The notes below the pieces were generated by a model. It worked only from the letters and a program-made list of their open reading frames with translations. It had not been told where the DNA came from and ran no database searches. From NCBI GenBank assembly GCA_963921305.4, contig CAWUEX030000002.1, positions 2,418,001 to 2,482,000 of the forward strand: a stretch of DNA of 64,000 nucleotides, in the 5' to 3' direction. Below, in pieces: positions 33,874 through 42,701 of this stretch. Source of the DNA: CAWUEX02 sp963921305 (GTDB lineage: Bacteria; Pseudomonadota; Alphaproteobacteria; Rhodospirillales; Rhodospirillaceae). Every line of letters begins with the position of its first letter. The first letter of the stretch is position 1. The translations under genes were made by a program, and so were the position numbers.

Positions 33874-35622
33874 GACGCGGCGCGCAAAGGCGTCCCATAA
33901 TTCCTGACCGACAAGTCCGCCAATGAAATCGCCGCGCCCTAAAGCGGCGCGGGCCGCGGTTTCTTGCACTGCTTGCGACATCTCATTCAGGAGTTCCGCG
34001 TCACGGCTGAGCCGCACGGCGACCGCGACATAATCTTCCTTCGATGTTGTCACCATGACATCCAGTTCGATCTCGCGCAGCAGGGCCGCGCTTTGCCGGC
34101 ACCGGGCCGTGTGGCCTTCAAGCACCACCGGCGGGCACCCGCAGATCAGCGGATCGATGATCGACACGGCGCCGGAGTAGGGGAAGCTGTCGAGATAGAT
34201 GTCGGCCAGCGACAGTAAACCCAGGATCGGCGCGCGTGTTGCTTGGGGTTCAAGCAGGTGCAGCCGGGCAGGGTCCACACCTGCGGCTTGAAAGCGGCCG
34301 TGAACGGAGCGGACAAAACTTTGACGCTGCGGATACTGGGCCGCCCAGTTGGGATTGAACGGATAGAGGACCAAATGCGAGTCGGGTACCGCCGATAGGA
34401 TTTGTGCCCACGCGCTTACCAGATCCGGCCCTACCTTGAAGGCATTCGCGCCGGAAACAAAAACCGTGCCCGTACCGGGCAGGCCGAAATCCTCGCGCTC
34501 GAACTCCTGCGCCTCAATTGGACCGTCGATGAAGTGGTAATGATTCGAACTCCCATCGATGAGCAAGAGCTCTTCCGTATAGTCATCTTCGGCATCTTCC
34601 GGCTCATTGAGGTCGCCGTTGATGTAGGCATCCACAGTGGCAAATCCCGACGTCACCGGGGACGCATGCATCGACACCTGGAGGCGGGCCAGGCGTTGTG
34701 CCATCAGCAAAGTCCACGGAAAGGTTGCCACGTTGGTCATGTTCGCAGCGCCGATTAGGATGTCGAGGTCTTCCTGTTTGATAAGTTCAGCAGCTTCTTT
34801 CAAATCGTCGACGGGAAGGGGAATCAGGGCATCCGCCAAATCATCGACACCCCGGCTGACGCTTTCCGCGGCAACATCGGGAACGAAGGCGGTAATGGAG
34901 AACTGCTCTTTGGACAATCCAAACAGGTGTCCGCGAATTGCGGCCATTTCCGAGTGGGCTCCTGGGCTCAGCACGCCAATGCGCAAACGCTCCGGCATGT
35001 CCTCAGGCCACTCGGGATCGCCATCGCAGGCGAGGCCTCTCATTTCAATGTAACGTCGGATCAGCTCGGCCCGCATGACGCTCAGGTCCTTAAGGGACAC
35101 GTCTTCGCCGTACACCGGCGTGAGGGTAAAACTGTCCACGAAGCCGTTTAAGACGGCGTCCTGAAATGCCGGTTCGTCGATAACCCGGGCTGCTTTGTGA
35201 ATCTCCTCGACGCACCTGGTGAGATGTACCAGCGCCTGCTTGCGGTCGCCGTCGCGATCGAAAAACTGGGGCAGGCCCAGAAAGGCGCGCACCATTGTGG
35301 CGCACAGTTCGGTCGGCACGTCGACGAGTTCGAAGGCCCGCTCGATACGATAGGAAAACATGAACAGGGTAAGCGCCAGGTAGGCGCAGGCCCGGCGCAC
35401 GGGATCGTACTCGACCGTGAGCATACGGTGGCAGCGTTCGGCAATGGCTTGATCTGCCTTGGTCATCGGCAGATGTCTCAGCCCCGAATTGTACATGGTG
35501 GCCAGGGCATCGCCGGACTCGGCATTGCACAACGCCGCAATTTTCTCCACCCGGGCATCGAGGCATACCTCGGCCAGTTCGGCGCGGAGATCGCGCAGCT
35601 TGGCTTCCGTGTCAGCGTCCAT
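33856..35622 (-). CDS. GT41-like (O-GlcNAc transferase-type) glycosyltransferase without clear TPRs
   Basis: The 588-residue protein has a helical N-terminal region (1-~200) that does not show regular TPR spacing. A divergent GT41-type catalytic region follows: RLRIGVLSPGAHSEMAAI, LDILIGAANMTN, DSHLVLYPFNPNW, and the C-terminal LADIYLDSFPYSGAVSIIDPLICGCPPVVLEGHTARCRQSAAL in segments, corresponding to the LDTFPYNGTTTTCEALWMGVPV region of the canonical members here. The usual SPDF and HTSGNR motifs are degraded (SPGA, ANMTN), so activity or donor may differ. It overlaps the upstream waaA-like gene by 11 bp, hence an operon. Its 3' end overlaps the convergent gene by 18 bp. Confidence 0.78.
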   Translation of the reverse strand: MDADTEAKLRDLRAELAEVCLDARVEKIAALCNAESGDALATMYNSGLRHLPMTKADQAIAERCHRMLTVEYDPVRRACAYLALTLFMFSYRIERAFELVDVPTELCATMVRAFLGLPQFFDRDGDRKQALVHLTRCVEEIHKAARVIDEPAFQDAVLNGFVDSFTLTPVYGEDVSLKDLSVMRAELIRRYIEMRGLACDGDPEWPEDMPERLRIGVLSPGAHSEMAAIRGHLFGLSKEQFSITAFVPDVAAESVSRGVDDLADALIPLPVDDLKEAAELIKQEDLDILIGAANMTNVATFPWTLLMAQRLARLQVSMHASPVTSGFATVDAYINGDLNEPEDAEDDYTEELLLIDGSSNHYHFIDGPIEAQEFEREDFGLPGTGTVFVSGANAFKVGPDLVSAWAQILSAVPDSHLVLYPFNPNWAAQYPQRQSFVRSVHGRFQAAGVDPARLHLLEPQATRAPILGLLSLADIYLDSFPYSGAVSIIDPLICGCPPVVLEGHTARCRQSAALLREIELDVMVTTSKEDYVAVAVRLSRDAELLNEMSQAVQETAARAALGRGDFIGGLVGQELWDAFARRVSALGE

Positions 35623-36907
35623 CAGAGTGCGGCTCCGGATGGGTAGTGGTTTTGCTCAAAAGGTCATCCATAGCTTTCAGTGTAACGTCCAGGATGCTTA
35701 CCCCATCTTCCAGCAGTTTGTTGCCGGCCTCGTTCATGGTTGTCCGCGCCAGCTCGTTTTGCAGCAGGTCCTCCACGGTGTTGGCCAGCGCCTGAGGTGT
35801 GTCGATCTGCACGGCGATGCCGCGAGCTGTCATGGCGGGTGCTAAATCCTCGAAGTTTTCCATATGCGGACCGAATACCACGGCGCACCCAAAGTGAAGC
35901 GGCTCGAGCGGATTTTGTCCGCCATGCGCGGTCAGACTTTTGCCCATAAACACCACCGGTGCTATCGAGAACAATACGCCGAGCTCTCCAAACGTGTCGG
36001 CAACATAGACATCCGTTTCCGCGCCGGGCAGCTCCCGCCGGCTTCTCAGCGCGCTTCGCAGACCACGCGCCTTTGCCGCACCTTCAATGTCGTCGCGCCC
36101 CTGCGGGTGACGTGGCGCCACGACCGTGAGCAGAGCCCCGATCTTTTGCTTGAGCGCCAAATGCGTGTCGAAGGCAATTTCGTCTTCTCCTGGATGTGTG
36201 CTTGCGGCAAGCCAAACCGGTCGATCACCGACCGCGGATCGCAGGGCAGCCAACGCCCGTGGGGGAACGGGAAGCGCGCCCGACGCCAGTTTAAGATTTC
36301 CGCCCACCTCGACGTCCGGGGCGCCAAGAGCCGAGAAACGGGCCGCGTGATCGTCCGACTGGGCCAAGACAAGATTTACGCTGCCGAAAACATGTCCCGC
36401 AAACCCCTTCGCCCGCTGCCATCCGCTGACAGTGGCATCAGACAGGCGGCCGCTGATCACGGCGACCGGTACGCCGCCGTCCCGCAAAGCCTGAATTGTG
36501 TTTGGCCACACCTCCGACTCCATGCGTACGGCAAGGTCTGGTTGCCAATGGTCGAGAAACCGGCTGATCCAGGCACGGCGGTCCCATGGCGCGAACTGGT
36601 GGATGACGTTTTCTGGCAGGCGCTCCGCCATGATCCGCGCGCTTGAAGCCGTACCGGTGGTGAGCAGGACCGCGACGCCGTCACGCTGCTGGAGCTGGGT
36701 GATAAGGGGTAACACCGCTGTGGACTCGCCAACGCTGGCGGCATGGCACCAGATCAGCTTGCCGGGCGGACGGGGAATCTGCGTAACCCCGCGGCGTTCG
36801 CCAAGACGCAAGCGTTCCTCTTTACCGCGCCAGGCGCGCAGCTGCAGCCACGCGCGGACCGGCCAAGCACCTATGTCGGTCAACGCACGGTAGAGAAAGG
36901 CAATCAT
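35612..36907 (-). CDS. waaA: Kdo transferase family protein (WaaA/KdtA-like)
   Basis: The 431-residue protein matches the length and motifs of 3-deoxy-D-manno-octulosonic acid transferase. These include an N-terminal membrane anchor with LYRALTDIGAWPVRAWLQLR, the catalytic-base motif HAASVGES, LLTTGTASSARIM, QFAPWD, MESEVWPN, VISGRLSD, WLAASTHPGEDEI, VAPRHPQ, FMGKSLTAHGGQNPLEP and GPHMENFEDL. ATG 36907 is preferred because it places the anchor at the N terminus; a GTG at 36961 would add 18 residues. In Gram-negatives WaaA attaches Kdo to lipid A. Its position in a cluster of TPR-glycosyltransferases beside flagellins, overlapping a GT41-like gene, raises the possibility that this copy serves another acceptor, but the core sequence looks canonical. 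Confidence 0.88.
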   Translation of the reverse strand: MIAFLYRALTDIGAWPVRAWLQLRAWRGKEERLRLGERRGVTQIPRPPGKLIWCHAASVGESTAVLPLITQLQQRDGVAVLLTTGTASSARIMAERLPENVIHQFAPWDRRAWISRFLDHWQPDLAVRMESEVWPNTIQALRDGGVPVAVISGRLSDATVSGWQRAKGFAGHVFGSVNLVLAQSDDHAARFSALGAPDVEVGGNLKLASGALPVPPRALAALRSAVGDRPVWLAASTHPGEDEIAFDTHLALKQKIGALLTVVAPRHPQGRDDIEGAAKARGLRSALRSRRELPGAETDVYVADTFGELGVLFSIAPVVFMGKSLTAHGGQNPLEPLHFGCAVVFGPHMENFEDLAPAMTARGIAVQIDTPQALANTVEDLLQNELARTTMNEAGNKLLEDGVSILDVTLKAMDDLLSKTTTHPEPHSDGR

Positions 36908-37006
36908 ATGCAGACAGCTAACAACGCGTGATCGCGGCGCCAGCCGGCGCCGTCCGTCCACCCATTATGCTGTAAAGTGCGGGGCGAGGTCAGGCCCCAA
37001 AGGATC

Positions 37007-37291
37007 TCAATCCTTGATGATGTATTCGACCATGGCTTCGGCCTTGGGCGCTTCCTGACCTGCGGCTTCCGCTTGCTCGCGGATCCAGCTCTTGGCCTCT
37101 TCCGCGCTGACCGGATTCTTTTCGAGCATCTTTGTGACAATCGCCTGCGTGGCGAACAGATTGGCCGCCAGATCGTCAATTGCGCCCAAGATCATCGTGA
37201 ACTGATCGGAATTGGTTGACGCCAGGTTCTCCATGTCATCGGAAACCTTCGTCAGCAGGCCTTTGACCTGGCTCATCATGAAATCAGACAT
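37007..37291 (-). CDS. Small helical hypothetical protein
   Basis: A 94-residue protein with no recognised family. It is predicted to be almost entirely helical: MSDFMMSQVKGLLTKVSDDM, then SDQFTMILGAIDDLAANLF, VTKMLEKNPVSAEEAKSWI, and an acidic/Ala-rich end. No membrane helix or signal peptide. A GGGAG ribosome site (minus strand, just upstream of ATG 37291) supports translation. It lies 99 bp upstream of the waaA-like gene in the same direction and is divergent from a GT4-like gene with 198 bp between. It could be a small chaperone or adaptor of the glycosylation or flagellar machinery; this is only positional. Confidence 0.65.
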   Translation of the reverse strand: MSDFMMSQVKGLLTKVSDDMENLASTNSDQFTMILGAIDDLAANLFATQAIVTKMLEKNPVSAEEAKSWIREQAEAAGQEAPKAEAMVEYIIKD

Positions 37292-37489
37292 GGAAACTCC
37301 CTTTCTTATACCGGCTCCGCGCTTGTTTCAGCGGCTTGAGCCGTCTTTCACCGCCTGGGTTCCCCAACGCGCCAGACGCATGTCACATCCCGGTGCCCGT
37401 CAATCGCGAGAATCAAAGGATACCGCTCAACCGTGTCGTATGCCATTTTAGTAAACAAGCTCTTAAGAGCAGGTAGTTGAGGGGACGGC

Positions 37490-38671
37490 GTGTCGGGCGC
37501 AGTGGCGGCACCAGTAATGATCGGTTGGCAAGTGGGTGTTCCCAGTGGGTGGGGCACCTATGGACTCAACCTCGCCGTTCAACTGACTCAAAAAGGCATT
37601 GAACCGGCCCTGCCGTTTCTCGCCGAAACTTTAACCCTCACGGCAGAGCAGAACACGATCCTGGCGCCGGTTCTGGATTGCCATCCCGAGTACGCCGCTC
37701 TCGCGCGCGGCTGCAATGACAAGACAGTTGAGTCTGTATTCCTTCGCGCGCTTGGCGACGGCCTCGACTTCCCCCCGTTCCTCGACAGCTGGCAGGGGCA
37801 GCCGGATGTCGGTGTCGTATTTTTCGAATCCGCACGTGTTCCGCCTGAGAATCTAGAACGGGCGAGGGGGCTCGATGCCGTCATTACCGGGTCAAGCTGG
37901 AACGCTGAAATTCTCCAGGCCGCCGGTTTGACCAACGTCTTCAACTGTCCGCAGGGCATTGACCCGGCCTTGTTTCACCCGTCCAGCAAGCCCGGGGCAT
38001 ACGGAGACCGGTTTACCGTGTTCTCCGGCGGTAAGCTGGAATACCGCAAAGGCCAAGATCTCGTCGTCGCTGCGTTCAAGCGGTTCCATCAGTCCCATCC
38101 CGACGCTCTGTTGGTCACGGCCTGGCACAATCCGTGGCCGCAGGCGGCACAGTCTTTGGCGTCTTCGCCCCACGTCGATCAGGCGCCAGGCGTGAACGCT
38201 GCCAACACACTCGATGTTTCAGGTTGGCTTCTCGCCGAGGGTTTGCCTCACGACTCCTTTGTCGATCTCGGTCCGCTCGCCAACGGTCAGACGCCGCCAG
38301 TGCTCTGGGACATGGACCTCGCGGTGTTCCCCAACCGCTGTGAAGGCGGCACCAATCTCGTCGCCATGGAGGCGATGGCCTGCGGTGTGCCGTGTATCGT
38401 TTCGCGCAACACTGGGCATCTCGATTTGTTCGGCGAAGACACCTGCATCGGCATCGACCTACAGATTCCCATCGGCGAAGTTACGGGCCGGCCCGACCTC
38501 GATGGATGGGGGGAGTCGTCCATTGAAGAGCTCGTCCAGAAAATGGAAACCGCTTATAGCCAGCGCGATCGGGCGCGCGAGATCGGTGCCAATGGCGCGG
38601 CGTTCATGGCCGGCTGGTCTTGGTCGGCTCAAGTTGACCGTTTGATCGACGTCCTTAAGAAAGTGTCCTAA
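37490..38671 (+). CDS. Glycosyltransferase, GT4-like (GT-B fold)
   Basis: The 393-residue protein begins at GTG 37490 with GAGGGG just upstream. The N-terminal half contains IGWQVGVPSGWGTYGLNLA (a loop like the donor/acceptor loop of GT4 enzymes) and ITGSSWNAEILQAAGL. The C-terminal half has FSGGKLEYRKGQDLVVAAFK and the donor-binding region DLAVFPNRCEGGTNLVAMEAMACGVPCIVS, with the E-x7-E motif (Glu in CEGG and in AMEAMA) typical of retaining GT4 transferases. No membrane helix. It is convergent with the TPR-GT41 gene 38681-40657 (9-bp gap). Probably uses a nucleotide sugar; acceptor unknown, flagellin or a surface glycan both possible. Confidence 0.85.
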   Translation: MSGAVAAPVMIGWQVGVPSGWGTYGLNLAVQLTQKGIEPALPFLAETLTLTAEQNTILAPVLDCHPEYAALARGCNDKTVESVFLRALGDGLDFPPFLDSWQGQPDVGVVFFESARVPPENLERARGLDAVITGSSWNAEILQAAGLTNVFNCPQGIDPALFHPSSKPGAYGDRFTVFSGGKLEYRKGQDLVVAAFKRFHQSHPDALLVTAWHNPWPQAAQSLASSPHVDQAPGVNAANTLDVSGWLLAEGLPHDSFVDLGPLANGQTPPVLWDMDLAVFPNRCEGGTNLVAMEAMACGVPCIVSRNTGHLDLFGEDTCIGIDLQIPIGEVTGRPDLDGWGESSIEELVQKMETAYSQRDRAREIGANGAAFMAGWSWSAQVDRLIDVLKKVS

Positions 38672-38680
38672 CGCGCATCA

Positions 38681-40657
38681 TCACGCGTTTTGGCAATAGC
38701 TCTGCCAGGCCGTGCGCATAGCCTTGGCGAAGGACCGCGCAAAGCGTTCGCCATCGCATAAGGGGGATTGCGCGACCTGATCCCTCATCGATGTACGAAG
38801 ACCTTTTAGCGTCCCGGCATCGCCAGCTAATTCAATCGCACGGTTGACGTAATCATCGCGGTCTGTCGCGATCAGCTGTGCATATCCGGCAGTGGTCAAA
38901 TAGCTTGCCGCGTGGCGCCCGGCGAACGTGCTGCCAGGAAAGGTCACGGTCGGCACACCCATCCACAGCGCTTCGCAGGTGGTCAGGCCTCCTGAATAGG
39001 GAAACGTATCAAGTGCAATATCGACTTTGTTGTACGTCGCCAGAAACTCCGCGTGAGACCCGCGCCCCTCAAAACGCAGGCGGTTTTCAGCGATGCCCAG
39101 TCTCTTGAAGGCGTGGACGACAGAATCGCGGACCGCCACATCATCCCATCCGCGGAACCGGAACAACAGAACGCTATCGGCCACGCCTGCGAGAATCTTT
39201 GCAAAGGTTTCGATCACTGCTGGGGTTACCTTCGCCGGATTGTTGAGGCAGCCGAAGGTGATCTTGCCGCTTTCCATTGCCGGTGACGGCGCCACGGCGG
39301 GCGCGTTGCCGGGCGGGGCGTAGCAGGTATAGCCGTCGTTCAGCGGCAGCGGTTTTTCCGCGTACAGCGCCTCCGCATTGGCCGGAAACTGCAGCGCGTC
39401 GCCAAGGATGTAGTCCATCGCGGGCAGTCCAGTCGTGCCCACATAGCCGATCCAGGACATTTGCACCGGTGCCGGCTTGCGGGCGAAGACCTTGAGCCGG
39501 TTGCCGGAGGTATGTCCGCTCATGTCGAACAGAATGTCGATCTTTGCGTCGCGCACTGTCTTGTCTAATGCGTCGTCGTCCAGTTCTGCGCAGTCGATCC
39601 AACCGCTGGCGGTTTCGCGCAACCGCTTTGATAGATCGTCGTCCAGGCTGGGTGGCCGAGTGCTGAAGATGACCGTTTCGAGTCCTTCGTTGCCCGCGTG
39701 ATCGAATAACGGCGCGGACAAGAATCCGACCGGGTGGACTCCGAAGTCCGGTGAGACGAAGCCGATGCGAAGGGGCCGGTCCGGATTGCGGTCGATGTCT
39801 GCCGGCGGGCAGGCCTCGATCTCCGGCGCGATATGCAGCCAATACCATTCAGTATGGGCCTCGGCGAGACGCGCGCCCGAAATCCCATCCACGTATTGCA
39901 TCGCGCTGAGTCGGTTCGACGCATAGGCCGTGGACTCGGGCGCGTAGAGAACCGCTTTGTCGAACGCCTCATTCGCTTCTTCCGACCGCGCCATGTCGCC
40001 GAGCAAGGTGCCCAGGCTGTTCCAGGCCATGGCGTAGTCGGGCCTGATTTTGAGCGCCGCACGCAACTCGGTTTCGGCTTGGCCGAGGCTGCCCAGATCG
40101 CGATGTACGTTGCCGAGATTGTAATGCGCCTGGTTGAACCCTGGCCGCGCCGCAATCGCCTGCCGATAGGCGTCTGCCGCGCCGTTCAAGTCATTCTGTT
40201 CGCGCCGGCTGATGCCCAGCTGGCACCAGGCCTCCGCATGATCCGGCTGCAGCGCGACTGCTGTTTCGTAGGCCGTCTGTGCCTGGGAAAAAGTCTTCAA
40301 GTCAAAAAGCACGTTGCCATAGTTGAACGCGATCACGGCATTGTCCGGGGCGTCCATGTGCGCTCGCGCCAGGATGCGTTCAGCGTCTTCAAGCCGGCCT
40401 AAAGCCATCAGCACGGTGCCGAGATTTGCGGCAGCGTCGGGGAAGGGGGAGCGCTCGTGAAGCGCCTGCTGCAGCAGGGCTTCTGCCGCATCGGCTTGGC
40501 CCAACTGATAGGCGATCACCCCCAACATGTGCAGCGCATCGGGCTGCTTCGGGTCGCGTTCCAGAACGTTCTGAAACAGATCTGCCGCATCGGCCAAGTC
40601 GCCGGCTTGATACTTGGCCTGGGCCTCCGCAAACAGAGACGCCATGTCTTGTGTCAT
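38681..40657 (-). CDS. TPR-GT41 (SPINDLY/OGT-type) glycosyltransferase, FlmG-like
   Basis: The 658-residue protein has about seven TPRs in residues ~5-260 (for example PDALHMLGVIAYQLGQADAAEA, PGFNQAHYNLGNVHRDLGS). A GT41-type catalytic region follows: LRIGFVSPDFGVHPVGFLSA, DILFDMSGHTSGNRL, PAPVQMSWIGYVGTTGLPAM, ITFGCLNNPAKVTP, VDIALDTFPYSGGLTTCEAL and WMGVPTVTFPGSTFAGRHAA. In Caulobacter, the similarly built FlmG glycosylates flagellin in the cytoplasm, its TPR part recognising flagellin; that is the closest known precedent. It is last of a three-gene operon with two sugar-transferase-like proteins, with a 4-bp overlap to the upstream gene. The acceptor here is inferred, not shown. Confidence 0.88.
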   Translation of the reverse strand: MTQDMASLFAEAQAKYQAGDLADAADLFQNVLERDPKQPDALHMLGVIAYQLGQADAAEALLQQALHERSPFPDAAANLGTVLMALGRLEDAERILARAHMDAPDNAVIAFNYGNVLFDLKTFSQAQTAYETAVALQPDHAEAWCQLGISRREQNDLNGAADAYRQAIAARPGFNQAHYNLGNVHRDLGSLGQAETELRAALKIRPDYAMAWNSLGTLLGDMARSEEANEAFDKAVLYAPESTAYASNRLSAMQYVDGISGARLAEAHTEWYWLHIAPEIEACPPADIDRNPDRPLRIGFVSPDFGVHPVGFLSAPLFDHAGNEGLETVIFSTRPPSLDDDLSKRLRETASGWIDCAELDDDALDKTVRDAKIDILFDMSGHTSGNRLKVFARKPAPVQMSWIGYVGTTGLPAMDYILGDALQFPANAEALYAEKPLPLNDGYTCYAPPGNAPAVAPSPAMESGKITFGCLNNPAKVTPAVIETFAKILAGVADSVLLFRFRGWDDVAVRDSVVHAFKRLGIAENRLRFEGRGSHAEFLATYNKVDIALDTFPYSGGLTTCEALWMGVPTVTFPGSTFAGRHAASYLTTAGYAQLIATDRDDYVNRAIELAGDAGTLKGLRTSMRDQVAQSPLCDGERFARSFAKAMRTAWQSYCQNA

Positions 40658-41553
40658 GACGGGGGAAACCGAATCGTCTCGGCGCTGCTTTTGATGGTGT
40701 GAACCGCGGCTTCCTGAAAGTGATCGTAGAAATCAGCAAGAGCGGCACGGTCGCAATCGCCGGGGGCCTCACCGCTTCGCCCACCGGTGCCGTGGTCCAG
40801 CACTTGGCCGTAGTGGTGGGCGATCACGCCCAAGAAAAAGGCCAGGCGGCGGTCCGCCAAGGACTCCGACTTGGCGTCCGGCTGACTTTGTTCGAGAGCG
40901 TAGGCAATGAGAGAGTGGAAGAACAAGTACACCGTATCGTCCCATCGCGTCTCATGGGCGGCATGCAGGGCGACGGGGCTTTTTAGAGCCAACAGCCGGT
41001 GGCCTGCGAGGTGACACGTCAGGGGCAGCCAATAGTCCCAGAACGGCATGCCCATGGCGAACGGGCTGTCTTTGATGTCCCCGGCAATCTGCCGGCTCAT
41101 GACGAAAAAGTCGTACCCAATCGAATAGGTGGGCTCGCCCTCCGGCACATAGGTTTCGAACGCCTGCACGTCCGCCACATCGACCCGCGCGCCCAGCACC
41201 AACCCCTGTTCCGCGCTATCGGACATATAGGTCGACAAGCCGTCTTGGGGGCGCAGGAAAATGTCTGCATTGGTGATGCCCACGCCGCCGTCCGGCTCGC
41301 CCTGGTTCAACGCGGCTTGCAGCAAATCGAAGACGTAAGGCACCGGCCGGCCGGCATATTGTTCCGCGGTGCGCCCGGCGGCGACAAACTCCACGTCAGC
41401 ATAATTTGGCTTGAGTGCTTGAATTTCGTCCGCCGTGTTCACCGATACAACCTTGCAGCCGTGATCCAGCCAAGATTGGACCGCAGCGGGTTGAACGCCC
41501 CGCTCATCAACCGGGGCAATGCTGGTGGCGATGGTGAGGTTGGAACGCGGCAC
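40654..41553 (-). CDS. Probable GT-A-like glycosyltransferase or unknown sugar-modifying protein
   Basis: The 299-residue protein belongs to no family I can name with certainty. The N-terminal half resembles a nucleotide-sugar binding fold: LTIATSIAPVDERGVQPAAV, CKVVSVNTADEI and a DxD-like motif in GVGITNADIFLRP. It continues with YSIGYDFFVMSRQ and the aromatic FAMGMPFWDYWLPL, then HLAGHRLLAL. These are features of small GT-A glycosyltransferases found in bacterial glycan clusters. There is no signal or membrane helix. It begins 5 bp after the GT8-like gene and overlaps the TPR-GT41 start by 4 bp, so the three are probably co-translated and work together. Confidence 0.65.
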   Translation of the reverse strand: MPRSNLTIATSIAPVDERGVQPAAVQSWLDHGCKVVSVNTADEIQALKPNYADVEFVAAGRTAEQYAGRPVPYVFDLLQAALNQGEPDGGVGITNADIFLRPQDGLSTYMSDSAEQGLVLGARVDVADVQAFETYVPEGEPTYSIGYDFFVMSRQIAGDIKDSPFAMGMPFWDYWLPLTCHLAGHRLLALKSPVALHAAHETRWDDTVYLFFHSLIAYALEQSQPDAKSESLADRRLAFFLGVIAHHYGQVLDHGTGGRSGEAPGDCDRAALADFYDHFQEAAVHTIKSSAETIRFPPS

Positions 41554-41558
41554 CTAAA

Positions 41559-42455
41559 TTATCCCTCCATTCCGGCATGGTGTGTGTTGCCGGTCAGCAC
41601 TTTGGCCTGAAATTGATTGCGGTCCATGCGCGGCAGCTTGACCTCGCCCCGCAGCTGGTCGGCCAAGTCAAAATAGGTCTCCATCGGCGCCAGACCACAG
41701 AAATGACCGATCGCGCCCGACCACAGCAGCGGTTTGCCGTTTGGCATGGGTTTGACCACGCGGAGATCGCCGACGGTAAGGTCCATCACGTACTCGGTCA
41801 TGTTCGGCGTCGTGACCTGTAAGCGGTTTCCGGCCGGCGACTCATGGGGCGCGATACCGTGCATCGCCAAGGCGCAGGCGAAGTAGGGTTCATCCGCGTA
41901 CTCTCCATCATGCTTGTAGGGGTAACTGATGGCGTCGCGGTGCGGCCCGTCAAACAAGCGGATCGCAGTGTCAAAAACCGCGTCGCCCTCGGGTCCCCGT
42001 TCGAAGTACATCACCCCAGCGTTGAAGACGCTGAGGGCCTCGACCCCGGCGAGGGCGCACAGGTCTTCCGCCTGTTTGACTCCCAAGGTGCAGGCGAAGA
42101 CCGGGCCCGTGCTTTGGCGGTGCCCTTCCACGGCGAAGGGCAGCCCCCGAAACCGGCGCCAAAACACCTCGATCCGCAGATTGAACAACAGACAGTCTGC
42201 ATCGACATACATGGTGCGGTCATAGGGCGTAACTGTGTTGAGAAGCGCTTTGCCCATCGCTCCCTTAAGCGACGGATGGTCCTCAAGCCGCAGAATCTGG
42301 TCGAAAATAGTCTCATAGCCGTCAGCGACAGGCACATCCGGGCTGGTTACCACACTCACCGGCCTGCGGTCTAACCTGTTGACAGATAAGGCGAAATTGG
42401 CAGCCAGGTCCAAATAACGCGGATCGTGCAAGGCAAGCACCAGATAGCCTTCCAT
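41559..42455 (-). CDS. GT8-like glycosyltransferase
   Basis: The 298-residue protein shows a GT-A fold with an early strand (YLVLALHDPRYLDLAANFALS) and KALLNTVTPYDRTMYVDADC, in which DAD is the metal-binding DxD motif. FNAGVMYFERG is the NxGV motif of GT8-like enzymes, and there is a later acceptor-site region (EPYFACALAMHGIAP) plus a C-terminal GAIGHFCG. It is the first gene of a minus-strand operon ending in TPR-GT41. It is divergent from the first flagellin gene, with 246 bp between them. The donor and acceptor are unknown; extension of a flagellin-linked sugar would fit the context. Confidence 0.75.
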   Translation of the reverse strand: MEGYLVLALHDPRYLDLAANFALSVNRLDRRPVSVVTSPDVPVADGYETIFDQILRLEDHPSLKGAMGKALLNTVTPYDRTMYVDADCLLFNLRIEVFWRRFRGLPFAVEGHRQSTGPVFACTLGVKQAEDLCALAGVEALSVFNAGVMYFERGPEGDAVFDTAIRLFDGPHRDAISYPYKHDGEYADEPYFACALAMHGIAPHESPAGNRLQVTTPNMTEYVMDLTVGDLRVVKPMPNGKPLLWSGAIGHFCGLAPMETYFDLADQLRGEVKLPRMDRNQFQAKVLTGNTHHAGMEG

Positions 42456-42570
42456 GTCCGCTCCTCAAATCAGACCGGAGTCCGGACACGAGAGCCCAAA
42501 ACCCCTTAATTTCTGCGAATTTCTCACACTTCCCCATCAGCTTTATCGCCTGTTAAGTGTAAAAAAAGGA

Positions 42571-42599
42571 TTGACGCCCGGGCCGCTGTTCCGTATACG
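42571..42599 (+). promoter_or_regulatory. Sigma-70-type promoter of flagellin gene 1
   Basis: TTGACG (42571-42576), a 17-base spacer, then TATACG (42594-42599): five of six and four of six matches to the consensus with ideal spacing. It lies about 95 bp before the first flagellin ATG. A leader hairpin GTACCC/GGGTTGTAC at about 42612-42631 follows. No sigma-54 GG-N10-GC element was found here. Confidence 0.5.
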
Positions 42600-42681
42600 C
42601 AAAGATGGTTCGTACCCTAAAAAGGGTTGTACAGAGAATCTGTGCAGTGCGAATCAGACAGAAAATGTCGACAATTCTGGT

Positions 42682-42691
42682 CCTAGAAAGG
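42682..42691 (+). promoter_or_regulatory. Shared flagellin leader element CCTAGAAAGG (copy 1)
   Basis: CCTAGAAAGG followed by GGAAC lies 10 bases before the flagellin 1 ATG, so it includes the ribosome site. Identical 10-mers lie in the leaders of flagellins 3 and 4. It is a candidate target of the FlbT post-transcriptional regulator encoded downstream. Confidence 0.55.
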
Positions 42692-42701
42692 GAACAAAAC
42701 T

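Noticed and set aside
37348..37557. Minus-strand frame of 69 codons overlapping the GT4-like gene start
   Set aside because: It overlaps the well-supported GTG start of the GT4-like gene, has no ribosome site for its internal Met and no known motif.
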